From Membranipora membranacea (lineage: Eukaryota > Bryozoa > Gymnolaemata > Cheilostomatida > Membraniporidae): 64,000 nucleotides of DNA. Location of the stretch: assembly GCA_914767715.1 (NCBI GenBank), contig OU612065.1, positions 16,246,001 to 16,310,000 of the forward strand, given 5' to 3'. Below are positions 11,701 to 29,342 of the stretch, piece after piece (the stretch's first letter is position 1; every line of letters begins with the position of its first letter). Below the pieces are notes generated by a model. That model was not told where the DNA came from and searched no databases. It saw only the letters and a list, made by a program, of their open reading frames with translations. The position numbers and the translations under genes are program-made.

Positions 11701-14700
11701 CATAAAGCTCCATTTTACTAGTTCTTGAAATATAGCTGATGGGATATAATTTGTAGATGAGTAGCAGTGATCTTCAGAGTTTGGCTGGTCAGATGCAATC
11801 TGTCATATCATTCATCATAACTCACACCACACAGCTCTTTATAGTAAGTGCAATATGAAAGACTGCTTTATGTTCTATATAATATAAGAGCATCAGCTGC
11901 CATAGTGAATTTTGATCATGTGACAAAACTTTCTTGAACAAGATGACTAACTTGTCACAAAATTGAAATTTGCTGCTTGCTAGGTCAAATAATATGTGCT
12001 GTGTACATATTTTATGTTGTTCAGCCACAACTGTGTTATATTGAAATAAATTTGAATCTTATGGGTGAAAATGGGAGTGATTAAATTTATTGATCATTTC
12101 ATTGATATGTTACCATGTGTTATTGATAGGTTCCTGAGTTGTTAGCCCTGGATGCAGTAAATCATATTAAGAAGACAAACATCACAGCCAGTAGTTCTGA
12201 AGAGTCTATATTATCTCTGGATTCCCTTGACAGCTGCGAAAGCAGATCCAGAAAACACAAGGTATGCTACACACACAAAAATCAGATATTTTAGCATCCT
12301 GTTGTATCTTGTCACTCTATTGTCTTGCAATAAACATCTCAGCTTGCTAGCTGATGGTGTCATTTGGACTTGTAGTTCTATGTTGTTCCCACAATTATCT
12401 ACAGTATCTGCTCTTCCCTGACACATATTAAACATCTAATTGTAGCTGAGTAGGTCCAGTGAGGATGATACAGAACCATTAGACACAGTGGTAACCTTCA
12501 CAAAGAGACGATCTGGTTACTCAGGCGCTAATGTGTCACAAGACACTGAGGTGGAACTAGCTAAACTATACGCTCATGTACAGTCTATGCCTGACTCAGC
12601 TAAAAAACGCAAACTTATGAAACAGGTAGGTACTTTCCTTAGTCTTAGAAACAAAATTGGGTCAAACTGATAAATTACCAACAAAACATACAGAAATCTG
12701 GATTCTAGTATCCCCAAAGTTTTACTATACAAAAGCTTTTTTACAACTCTTTTTATTGATAGAATCGATGGCTGATTCCAGCTCGTGTGATTATTATCAC
12801 ACTCTCTTAGATGCTGCCATCTGCTTCATGTTTAGCCTTCTGAGTTGATCTGTCTTTTTGATACTAAGAGGTGCTTTCTCCCCCCAATTATGATTATTGT
12901 TTTGGTTTCCCACTGATAGATTCACATTTTTATATTCAGGGACGGGGTGATTCCGTAGGGATTGAATTGTTTGTGTTATGTTTGTAGTTCAGTGAAGCCA
13001 ACGGTTACCAGTCACAGGTCACCACTAGAAAGAAGCATAATAGAAGCAGGTCACTGGGAGAAAGTATCAAGGTAATCATATTATTGTTCTTATCTGGAAG
13101 TCATTTATAATTCAAAGTCATTTAAATATTTTATCGTCAAATATTGAAGCGTTCCCATCTGATTTTGGTTTTAGTTTTAATTCACTGGTTAGCAAATAGC
13201 ATGCTGCTGTTTATTGGGCTGACAAGCTTGTAGGACACCAGGTCACCCCTATATCCATTAATATTACAGCTGTGACAGAATTAAATTCTAGGTAGCTGAT
13301 GTATGTGTTGTGTCCTATCTGATTTGATGTAAAAGCTTGTTACTCTGCTTGACTTATAAATATATTGAACTTTATAATGATTACAGAGGCGGTTCAGTAG
13401 AAGAGGTCGACAGAAAACACTGAATGTCAGCGGCAGTGCAGATCAGTCAGTGATCTCAGCAGCCAACACATCACAAGTTATAGAGAACACTCATGTTATA
13501 CCAGTAACATGTGTAAGCTTCTCAGCTGATCAGCAGGTATGTGTCTTATGTGTCTCTGTGTTTGTGATGGTGTTGTAATTTTCCATATAACAAACACTAC
13601 ATGGTGATGTGAAATGTCAATCAAGTAACAGTGACACTAGTTTGTCAGTTAATAGATATGTGAACGGTTTTATACAACAGCCGCTTGATTTGGATCAACA
13701 TCATGGCCTTATTCACTTTGATATGCAACAAGCTAAACAGTCATGTTTATTAGATTTGCTTTTAACGCTTGTTGATATGCTTTGCTACAACGCCTGCATA
13801 TAGCGGCTTCTGATCGGTTTTTGAGCTTGCTCACGCCTTGCTGTTTCTCTCGTGCCAGTCGCCGCAACTAACACTGTTCAGACCCAGCAGATTGTTTCCG
13901 GTAAATCAATTTTAGCATTGGTTTGCATGAAGACCTGACTAAATTTTCTTTTACATATACCAATAATGTTTTAGTATATTTCGTTTTTTTGTTTCTAACA
14001 CTCAACCAACATTATTTTGTAGTACTGACATAGCATGATATTTACTAACACTTTTGCATGCAACCTAACTTTAACTTTAATTTTTTTGTAATGTTAAATT
14101 TTAGCCTAACAATCCTATAAAACTCACTAGACGGTCCGGGCCTGCGGCTTCCTCTGACATATCACTAAATATATCAACACTCCCAGGGTCTCCCTACCCT
14201 CTCCACAGAACAAGCATGAGAAACCTCAGATATAAGGTACATATCAATATGAGATTCAGGTGAAATACGGGCAACACAAAACAGAGAACATAATGAAATC
14301 ATATTTTGTCAAAATTGATTGTTCATCTAAAATCTGCAACAGCTCCTGCTTCGTTATATTAGTCTATTTATTTTGAAGAATACGGTATGTATAATATTGT
14401 ACAATGTGCATATAATAGACAATTATCTTTTCCAAGCAAGCCTGGGTAGCCTCTTTTAAATGTGGCATATTAGTTCTTAGTTGTCACGTTGCAGTAGTGG
14501 CATCATCAGCCACCATTAGGAGACATGGTAAATAACGGTGAGATGGCAATAGCCTAACAATATACACAGCAACATAACAGGTTTCCACTTGTAGGGCTCT
14601 CTTCTGACTATAAATGTATACTTTTTGCTTTTAGCCTGATGGAGCTGAGTCTTCCACACCTCCAACTGTATCAGGTCATAGACCAAGTTCTCGAGCTGAG

Positions 14701-15842
14701 ATCAATACAGGCTCTGACAGACCGTCCCCTGAGGGAGGGGAAATCTGTGAGGATCTAGATGAAGGTTTCGTTCAGCCGAGCAATGCTCCTCCTGCGATAA
14801 GAAAACCTTTGCTTCCAGCTAATCTACCTCAAACTCCTGACAATAAACACCTTATCATCAAGAAAACCAGGGTGAGGATAACTTCCACTTTTATCTCATT
14901 GTAATTGTATCCATATTATCTCATGTTGTCAGTTTCTCTGGTTCAGTTCAGTGTGAATACTGTTGGTATCTATGTCGTTGACACAAGGGTTCACTGCAGT
15001 ATTTGTTGTATATTTATATTCTCATCCTTACCGTGGTTTGTGGTTACAGCAGTCCACACAACTTGTATACTATCAGAGAATGGCTGATACAAAGGTAATT
15101 CTTACAGCCTCCCTAAAAAAATAATCCCGACTGCACACAACTCATGTATAACATCTTCTATCTGTCCCATGTGACCCTATAAGGCAATGAACATAAACTT
15201 GTTATGTACTTGTCTATCTCGCTATCCAAATCACGTATTATATATGCTAGTTGTTTTTGGAGAATCCTCTCTGAATTGGTGCTAGAGCTGTAAAATTATG
15301 ATTTGCAACCTTAAATGCTTTTATAATCTCATAAACGCTACCTTCGCCCTTTCAAACCTGTCAGGAGAAGGATAATTCCTAATAAGAGCAAAATCTCTGC
15401 AACCAGTTTAAACCAAGGCGAACCACTGCTACCTGAGTATATGTCCACTCCACCTATCTATCTCTCAACTACAGTGAAAGTCACACAAACTTCGTTTCCA
15501 CAATCACGTCCACTTGCTCAAGTCTATTCTCTTCTATAGCTTTCATATCTGATATCAGAAGAAGGGTGTACAAAATATATTCATTGTTGTGTGTGTGGAA
15601 AAGCTATTTTAGCTCGACAAATTTCAGCGTGTGAGAATATGTCTCTGTTTGCCATCATTTAGACAGATCTGATGCAGCCTGCCTGGCCGAATCTAAATAA
15701 CCACTGACTCACAAGATGGTACTAAGTGAGCAACTTCCATATTTGTTGAAACTCTTCTCCTTTTTTTTTAAAGGAACATAAGAATACGCCACCTGGACCG
15801 AAGAGAGCTATTTCTATATTTGACTCGAGTATCAGAGTATGA
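8760..15842 (+). CDS. ARHGAP19: Rho GTPase-activating protein, ARHGAP19-like, 13 exons
   Basis: Exons 8760-8991, 9361-9465, 10050-10259, 10865-11055, 11757-11843, 12130-12261, 12446-12625, 12988-13071, 13387-13536, 14105-14236, 14635-14871, 15050-15094, 15774-15842; 617 aa. The RhoGAP domain covers about residues 90-275. Arginine finger R121 lies in STEGIFRKTGN, followed by EPIDFSQGYFTAHDCASVLK, GDLYEPLL, KYFNAHL and NLGAIFAPHMLCPKK. It should speed GTP hydrolysis on Rho proteins. Family members with this layout act on RhoA in mitosis and cytokinesis. The region after the domain supports ARHGAP19 specifically: VQSMPDSAKKRKLMKQF and a basic HNRSRSLGESIKRRFSRR patch. The C-terminal 200 residues are low-complexity Ser/Pro-rich. 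Exon 3 must use the acceptor ending at 10049; the AG at 10026 would give the wrong frame. Its 3' end faces VPS4. Confidence 0.92.
9680..10004 (-). mobile_element. tRNA-derived SINE in ARHGAP19 intron 2
   Basis: On the minus strand the element begins with a tRNA-like head (10000-9927) having an A box TGGTCTAATGG, an anticodon arm resembling tRNA-Gln, and a B box GGTTCAATTCC. About 240 nt of unrelated body follow, then a GAT-repeat tail at 9680-9690. The 10-bp sequence TTGCTGACAT flanks it on both sides (9670-9679 and 10005-10014), which is a perfect target-site duplication. The head, simple tail and duplication together define an intact SINE. Confidence 0.85.
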
Positions 15843-16922
15843 GTTGTCTATACAGCTGCTACCTTCGCATGCTCTGCTGTGAACTATTATTTGGCAGAAG
15901 GGAACAATTATATAATATGACATAGCATAGCCCTGTAGTGTAGTAATGTATAATGTCTCATGAACTAATGGCGTCCCATGTAGCTGAATTTTTACTTTAC
16001 TTTTTTTGCTCTGTCTGGCTCAAATCTGAGGTTGCATTCATTAACAGTCGCAACTCTATGGTTGATCCTCTTTTCTTGTCCCTTCAGTAATTCACACAAG
16101 TTTCCGTCACTAGGCGCAGTCACAATGTTCTTCGTTGTACTCTGTACATTACATGTATAACCACCATATCCTCATTGCCAGGTTGAAGTAGAGTACTTTA
16201 TTTTGGTATTAATTGTCTGAATATTATTTAATCTGTTAGATATAGGAATGTATATATCTAGAACTTTTTTTAAACATCTTATCTTAACAATGACTCAGTA
16301 ATGATAATTCAAAAGAATTATACCAGAAGCGAAGTATGAAATTATGACACACAGGTTCTCTTTTGGTACTATAACCACTAACTTATAATTAATAAATGTA
16401 ATTGTACAGCAAAAAAATATGCACAATTCTTATTTGCACCTTCAACTCAAATAAACAAAAGGAAATTTGAGAAGCCCCAAATTGAGTTTTCATTGTAAAT
16501 TAGAATGAGGCTTAAACAAATACCATGGCCATCATTGTCAAATGCCATGTGTGCCAGCAAATAGACCATTCAAGGTATTTGTAACTAGTTTTGGTTTAAG
16601 TTTTGAGAACTTAACATCAGCAAGTGAATCAGTTCAGCACAACATCGTCTTTGATGCTGAATTCCCATTGCCATAAGTACAGAAATGCAAATCACAAATG
16701 CCAGGTAGTCGAGTACATCTTCATTTTTGGTATTATGGTCAGAAGTGTGCTTGAGATTTACCAAATACCCTATAGGAGTTTGGTTTTCGCGGCATTTAGG
16801 ATTCGCTTTTCGCGTTGTTGCCTAGGTTGCGAAATTTAGTGTATCTTAAATTAAACTCACTCACCATAGTTTCATAAACAATGTACAATTATACAGGAAT
16901 ACACCTTATCTAGGCATGCAAG

Positions 16923-17000
16923 CTAGCGTGGTGGAGTGGTCTGAGTGTCTGCCTTGAAATCAGATGGAGGCTTATGCCCTGGGTTCTTCTAGTTGTTTGC
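16923..17000 (+). repeat. tRNA-Ser-like pseudogene or SINE head
   Basis: GTGGTGGAGTGGTCTGAG followed by GCCTTGAAATCAGA matches the D-arm and TGA anticodon arm of a serine tRNA, and a long-variable-arm-like GGAGGCTTATGCCC follows. The T-arm region (GGGTTCTTCTAG) has lost its pairing, so it is decayed and probably not functional. Confidence 0.5.
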
Positions 17001-17319
17001 TCTTTGGGTATGAGAAGGCAATTTGCAAAAACAAACATGCTGCTTTGATCAGTTTCATCCATTCTATCCAAAAGGGTGTCAGTTTTCTAGAATATGATTA
17101 CTGCTGTGTAATTTTGTCTTTCTTCATAAACCCCATGCGAAAAGGTTAACGATCATTTGCTGAATAAAGATGGTAATAATGTTACATGAAGTTTTGTTCA
17201 TTTTGTCGCATTCTGGTTTGTTTCTTTTCATCTGAGAAAAGCATGTCTATCAAAACACCAACATGAAGACATTTTTAATGCCATTCCGTTTAGCCTTAGG
17301 TTATCACATGCACCATTAA

Positions 17320-17701
17320 AGGGCAACCAAGGTTTCGCAGCAATGCATTAATGGGTAGTAAATAATGTGCTAGGCAGCATCAGCTTTGTGCATGCATGCA
17401 CGCGATGCAAAACTCAAACTAGTTGCTGACTCTAAGCTATGTAACACTTCGGTTTAGGGGAGGTTCCAAGACATTGCTGTAATGATGATAGAGCACAGGC
17501 TAAATTATAACAGGAAAAGGAAACTGCCCTGTGGTATTCTATTTTAGTTTAGTTTGAGTACCTGATGGGTGAAATGTTTCAGAAGAATCCTGGCTGAATA
17601 ATCATCCGAATTAGATTTTGTCTATTTCCCTTTGCAGAAGGTGCAATCTGCTATTAATCAATGAGGGCCAATGAGAAGTTGTTTGAAACCCTGGTTGCCC
17701 T
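17320..17701. mobile_element. piggyBac-like MITE flanked by TTAA
   Basis: The left terminus AGGGCAACCAAGGTTTC (17320-17336) and the reverse complement of the right terminus (17685-17701) match at 16 of 17 positions. Both ends abut TTAA (17316-17319 and 17702-17705), the target duplicated by piggyBac and Kolobok elements. The 382-bp interior has no ORF of note, so it is non-autonomous. Confidence 0.8.
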
Positions 17702-18226
17702 TTAAGAATGTTGTGCGCTTTAATTTTAGTCTTACTGGGGTATTACCAGCCACCAAGGGTCTTATGCCCACAAACATTAGACAAGCAAATTGGCTGGAGT
17801 CTTTATTAAAAATGTAATATTACTCATCATGAAACAGGAAAAAAGTCAGTTTGACTGAGTCGAATGTAATGAAAGGATGGAAACATCATAATTTTCGACA
17901 TTGTGTCATGATAAGGTTTACTATAAGCATATCACAAAGCTGTATGGCTATTGCCTTCTAATTTATCGGTCAGTATTCGGCAGCTGGGTTTTTCTTCCTA
18001 ACAATTGTCATTACAACACTCCACGTTGAAAAATCACTGACTGTCTTTCATGGATGTATATGATAAGAAAATAAAATTATTTGTATATAAAATATCGTGC
18101 TAAGTCTCTTGGCTGAAACCTTACCATATACCAGTGTGACTAACAAGTTAAGCGTTGGCACACAGCGGCAACTTATCTAATGATGTTGATAAGTATATCT
18201 ACAGTAAAATACAATTTCACAGATGC

Positions 18227-23784
<5,558 letters not shown>

Positions 23785-24339
23785 TGTCAGTCAGATTGCT
23801 CCCAATTACTTGAAGGTGTTAATAATCTATAAAGGTGATACAAGCTGTCAAAAGTGAAGAGTGAAGATATTTTGGAGAAGAGTTCCTCAATATTTATAAC
23901 CGGAACTGAAGGGTTTTACTCTTAAATATCTGTTTATATTATAAAATTTAAAAAATGGAATAGTTCTCAAACAGTAAGTGAAATTTCAACACAACAACCA
24001 GAATTGGAATAGCAATTATAATTTCAAAGACCTTGTCAATCCTTCTGCAAATTGAAGAATTTAATTTTAGTCTTTAAGATTATAGTCACATGATCATTAC
24101 TGAGAACAATCACATGATCAGAATGCCTGAGATCCTTGTACTTCGATGGATATTGGTGATACAGCCCATAATGATGATAAATATTTGATTATTCTTGGCT
24201 AGGCAAACACATACATTGCAATTTTAGATTCCAACCTTCCCAGAGAGAACAGAGAAGTTATATCACCAATATTTTGTGTGCCAAACACCAATAATTATAG
24301 TCATTGTAGTTCTGGCAGCTGTTAATGGTAGTCAGCAAA
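23785..24339. promoter_or_regulatory. Shared divergent upstream region of VPS4 and cathepsin Z
   Basis: Only 555 bases separate the VPS4 start codon (minus) from the cathepsin Z start codon (plus), and no other gene lies between. Both promoters and 5' UTRs must fit here unless there are upstream non-coding exons. I see no convincing TATA box. That it acts as a bidirectional promoter is inference from layout. Confidence 0.5.
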
Positions 24340-27300
24340 ATGATTGGATATCTGTGTCTTGTAATTGTATCATTATCTGTGTGTCATGGAACTCCTCAGA
24401 TGAGTATGTACAACAGACCAGCTTGTTACTCAAATCCTAAAGCTGATTTGCTTGCCAAGGGAGTCAGGTAGGTTGGTGAAAATCTCTTTCTGCAAAAACA
24501 AGATTTGATTTCTTTTTTTCATCACTTTGTTTTCGCCTTGAGAAAATAACTCTCCATCATTGTTCTAACCAAACTCATCCTGTCTGGTTTGTTTACATTC
24601 TAATTGGAACGCTTTCATGCGGACAAAAAGGATGTCGCACCCACTAAATGATCCTCGTTTGATGCGCATACAAGAAGAGTAAAGAAGTAAAGAGTTACCT
24701 TCCCTAAAAGTTATGGATAGGCAGAAAAGGAATACAAAACATCCTGCCCTAACAGTAATGTAATTGCTCATGGTCAAGAACATGAACAAAATTCCGGTCC
24801 TGATATTTATGTAACAATTATTCTGTATTGTGTTTTAACACAAGAAGAAATGCATCATCCAATTATACAAAATAATAGGTCTATCTGAATGGAGAAGCTA
24901 GTGCTGGCTGTAGACGGCTAAAGCTGTAGCTCCACGTAACGATGTAATCACAGGCCGATGGCATGTCTAGACATGCTCGGCCGATCTCACACTGCTACAC
25001 AGGCCTATGAGTTAGTACTTGATGGTCTAGTGAGTCATAGTGGGGTAATAAATCAGGTGCCTAGATTGACCAATGAACTCCCTCAGTTCAATCGATTGAC
25101 CAATGATATTTAATGGGCGTGTTAACAAATGACCGGATATAGATGTCATATTAAATCCGGGTCTTTGTCACTTTGAATCTTCACCAAATAAAATTTCAGT
25201 CTTCTGTAAAATTGATTTCCTATGCTATACTATGGATGTCATGTCAGGACAGCTTCCATTTCCAAGTGATACAGCTTTTACCTTCCATATTTTCACTACA
25301 GCACCACTCCTATCTTTGTAGTTATGGTCTTTTTTATCATAAATAGGAGGATGTGATTTAACTACAGATATTATCAACTCCTCCATTTTTGATAGCCTGT
25401 CACGATTTGATAGATGACGTGTTTAACCGCGTAATTATTGAAGCAAGCAATCAACAACCAATCAGCATGGAGGATCGTCCAGATCACTCGGGCAAAAGAC
25501 CAACAAGTTCGATGTCCACTTAACACGAGTAATCACTCGTGCAGATCCACCGATTAACCACTCGTGACCCCAAATCGATGTAAAAATCGTGTCATGTAGC
25601 CAGAGCTTTAGCCTATCCCTTTTTGCATTGCAATTGCAACAGAATAATTTATGACCAAAGTTGAGATGACACTTCCTGGATTCAACAATATATCTGTTTT
25701 CACACCAAGAAGTTTTTAAATGTTATATTACGGAGCTGACTTCTGATTAAAGCTCTTCCAAAATGCATTCAGATTGCATTTCTTAACTGCGACCACATCA
25801 AATCTTCATTTGCCCTCATTCTTTATCACCTGCAAATTATGAGTGCGATATTGTGTCAATCATTACTTTTCATATTATTTAAAGTTTCCAACCTATGTGA
25901 TACCCTGTAATTCAGAAATGTTTTGGGCATTTGTTTAGGGTTTTAGTCTACACAAATACATCATGAGTATTAGTTAAAATCATGAAATCTCCAATATGTC
26001 AAGGAGGAGACAAATACCTCAACAAAGTTTACAATATTGGCATTAATTTTTCTATTTCAAATAATGGCGCATGCTTCATGTAATGATATCATTATTATTT
26101 TTAAGGACCTACAAACGACCACATGAGCTTATGAATCTAGCTGACCTGCCTGCAGCCTGGGATTGGAGAAATGTAAATGGAGTCAATTACTGCAGCATCA
26201 CCAGAAATCAGCATATTCCACAATGTAATAACATTTCTTTACACATGGCCCGGTCTTGCATAAAATTGTCATGTGATGAGCCGATCACATGCCACTTTCC
26301 TTAGTAATTAAGTCACATGTTATATAGAAATGCTGGCTCTGGCGCTGGTAAGAAATTATACAATACCTCTTTAGTGTTGTTCACTTCAGCAGTAGGTTAG
26401 AGTCCGATAAGTCATTGATTCTTCATGACTATTTTACTTGTTTCAATTTTCTAGACTGTGGATCATGCTGGTCAATGGGAACAACTAGTTCATTGGCTGA
26501 CAGAATTAATATACGAAGGAAGAATGCTTGGCCTGGAGCTTATCTTTCCCCTCAGAATGTGATAGATTGTGGTAATGTAAGTATAACAACCTCGGAAAGT
26601 ATGAAGCAAACGAAAAAATAATCCCTAAATTGCTAGTAACTGTTGTGACCTATTCAACAATCATTGCAATATTCAAAGCTGATTTATCTCAATTTATGCT
26701 GGATATTAATGTATTTTCAAGAATTTTGTCTAGCATTACATCACTAAAATTTTGATAAATCATCCTGTAAACCTCTTAAAATTTGAAAAGCCACGTCATG
26801 AGGAGTTTTTAATGGTGAAAAGCTAAATCTGAAACGAATAATAACTTACAACAGATAGATCATCCAATGAAGTCACTGTCAGTTCATTAGTTTTCTAGAT
26901 GAAGAGCAGTTTGGAAATTGCCCTAGATAGTAGGCATCTGACCTTGTCATATTCAGAAAAAAAACTAAAGCCATTGGCCGCAAGACAACACTAATATAAA
27001 TGCTGGATTAATCGCTGTTTATAATCTGTTAGGAACAAAATATGACCGCATTGTACACTAACCTGCCAATTTTTTGTGCTATATTTTATCAGGCTGGTTC
27101 TTGTTATGGAGGCAACCAGATCCCAGTATTCAAGTATGCTCACGACAAGGGAATTCCTGACGAAACATGCAATAACTATCAGGCTAAAAATCAAGGTGAC
27201 AGTCATATAGCTGGTTGCACAATGTAACATGGTTTTGTATTGAGAATTATTATATTGGTAGTTATTTCCACTACAAGTTGTGAAATACACAAGCTTTGAA

Positions 27301-29342
27301 ATTGCAAATCATTTAAGTGACTAGCTTTGCTGATGGTTATATATTTTTGTCGTCACCTTTGCTATTGATCCTAATACAGCATGGTACATTTATTTCGTAG
27401 ATACCTCAATTAGCAAGATATCTATCTTATCACATGATTAATTATCACTTTCTTCACAGACTGTCTCCCATTTAACGATTGCGGAACATGTGTGAGTTTT
27501 GATAACTCCACGTGCCACTCAATTAAGAATGCTAAGCGATGGAAGGTAGGAGATTACGGCAGTGTATCTGGTCGTGAGAATATGATGGCAGAAATATATA
27601 AAAATGGACCAATCAGGTAAGTTTTGATAGTCGCCTTTCTTCAAGTTGCTACTCATTACAAAATCCTGTATCAGAGTATTTGTCTTTACGCAGACGATGC
27701 TGTTATAAAAATCCACAGGCAAAACTTTATTTGCAGAGATTGAGACTGAGGAAATACTTAGGAAGGCATATCATTTAGTGAAATGTTAATGTCTGTAAGA
27801 TATTTGCCTATGGCTTTTACCATTCAGCAACTTCAAAATAAGCAAATGTGTAGCAGGTCTAGACTTACTTACAACCATAAATATATGAATAGTAAGTTAA
27901 TAATATAAGACCTATTATATTGTAAGCATTAACTTACTATAGATTCTTGTATTACTTGCATGGATGGATAACCAAATTTTGATATGTTTAAATGATATAT
28001 CTGTATGCAGCTAACAAATACCTGCTCAATAACATTAACAAAACAAGGTAAGTATATAGCCACCAATCACCATATGAAAGTTACATCAGAGGAAATGAGA
28101 AAATAAACATATAATAGGCCTTTTATTATTACCATTTGTGCTATATATTCTTGCACAGATATTGTCACAATGAAGGTGACATTTTTTAAATCTCCTCTTT
28201 TTCGCCATATAAAAATAATTTTTCACACATGACATGAGATGCCTCCTTGAGAAGGACCTACAACATAGCTCTGTTCTGCTTCATGTAAAGTCCACTATTC
28301 ATTCTCGCTGAATGTCGGCACTATGTGTTTTCGGTTGTCCACAGGTGGTGGAGACAGTTTAGTACAGGTTGTTTGAATTTCGAGTGTAGTTCACAATTTT
28401 ATCATCCATTCAAGCCTTTGAGATTTATTCTGAGATAAGATATTCAATAACATGTGAGCTGCTGAATCGATATTTATGATTGTCCAACTCAGCTGTACGT
28501 GCTGCGCAATAAATTTGTGTTTTTTTTTTATCCTGATCAATGATCACATTCTTTTTGTAGTTGTGGAATTATGGCAACTGCTGGCCTTGACAAATATACA
28601 GGAGGAATATACACTGAGAGGCATAATAAGTCTGAGGTAAGTAAATGAATGAAACAGTGAAGGATCACCAGGAACTCAAATTCTTTTACTTGCAAATACT
28701 GTTGGCTTGTTTGGCTTCATTTTGAGGTGTATGTGCTGCGATTTGTATCTTATTTTTCGGACGGAATCTGGTAAAGTAATATTGTCTTTTCATGCTTCAG
28801 GAGAATCATATAGTGTCTGTTGCTGGCTGGGGAAAAGGGACTCTTAATGGAAATGACGCCGAGTTCTGGGTTGTTAGAAATTCTTGGGGAGCACCCTGGG
28901 TGAGTTTTGCAAATAATTAGCTTCTATAATAACAATTGTTATTATGTTGTGTTAAGAATTTGACCATGTGGTCAAATTCAAATTAAAATCATCTACTGCT
29001 TCTCATTTTTGAAATGCACTATCGCTGATTGTGGAGTTTTAAGATTTTAGTATTATTCTATAACTGCGGATAAAATAATCTAGAGCTATAAGAGAGCTTG
29101 CAATTTGGGAGTTGTGTGCTTGTTTTAATTGGGAGGACAACTTCAAACAATTGCAATGTATCAGCAGGGAGGTATCAGTCTAACTAAGCTATATATGCAT
29201 TGTATTGTAATTTTTATGTTTCTTTCAGGGTGAGAGTGGTTGGTTCAGAATTGTTACCAGTGCCTATCTGGGTAACACTGGAAATTACTTCAATCTAGGT
29301 ATTGAGAACAACTGCGCCTACGGTGATCCCATAGTTAACTGA
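24340..29342 (+). CDS. CTSZ: Cathepsin Z (X/P) cysteine protease precursor, 8 exons
   Basis: Exons 24340-24467, 26106-26224, 26455-26576, 27093-27195, 27460-27616, 28561-28636, 28801-28899, 29229-29342; 305 aa (human 303). Signal peptide about 1-17 ([17 protein letters not shown]). The unusually short propeptide holds Cys29, matching the conserved propeptide cysteine that in cathepsin Z covalently blocks the active site. The mature enzyme begins near [12 protein letters not shown]. The catalytic residues are Cys87 in QYCGSCWS, His238 in [10 protein letters not shown] and Asn262 in RNSWG. The HIP mini-loop (79-81), which makes the family a carboxypeptidase, is intact in NQHIPQY. It is a lysosomal papain-family (C1A) exopeptidase. 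Residue 72 is Cys where human has Ala. AATAAA lies at 29448-29453. Intron 1 (1.6 kb) holds an inverted-repeat element. Confidence 0.97.
24916..25613. mobile_element. Putative TIR element in cathepsin Z intron 1
   Basis: GGCTAAAGCT at 24916 faces AGCTTTAGCC ending at 25613. The inverted similarity continues inwards through GGCTACATGACACGAT-type sequence for about 25 nt with several mismatches. The 698-bp interior has many small palindromes and no ORF. No clear target duplication was found, so the limits are provisional. Confidence 0.45.

Larger units (their letters stand above)
15843..18226. other. Convergent 3' intergenic region between ARHGAP19 and VPS4
   Basis: No coding exon supported. 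It holds the 3' UTRs of the two convergent genes, an AATAAA at 16391-16396 that may serve ARHGAP19, a tRNA-Ser-like relic at 16923-17000 and the TTAA-flanked element at 17320-17701. Confidence 0.5.
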
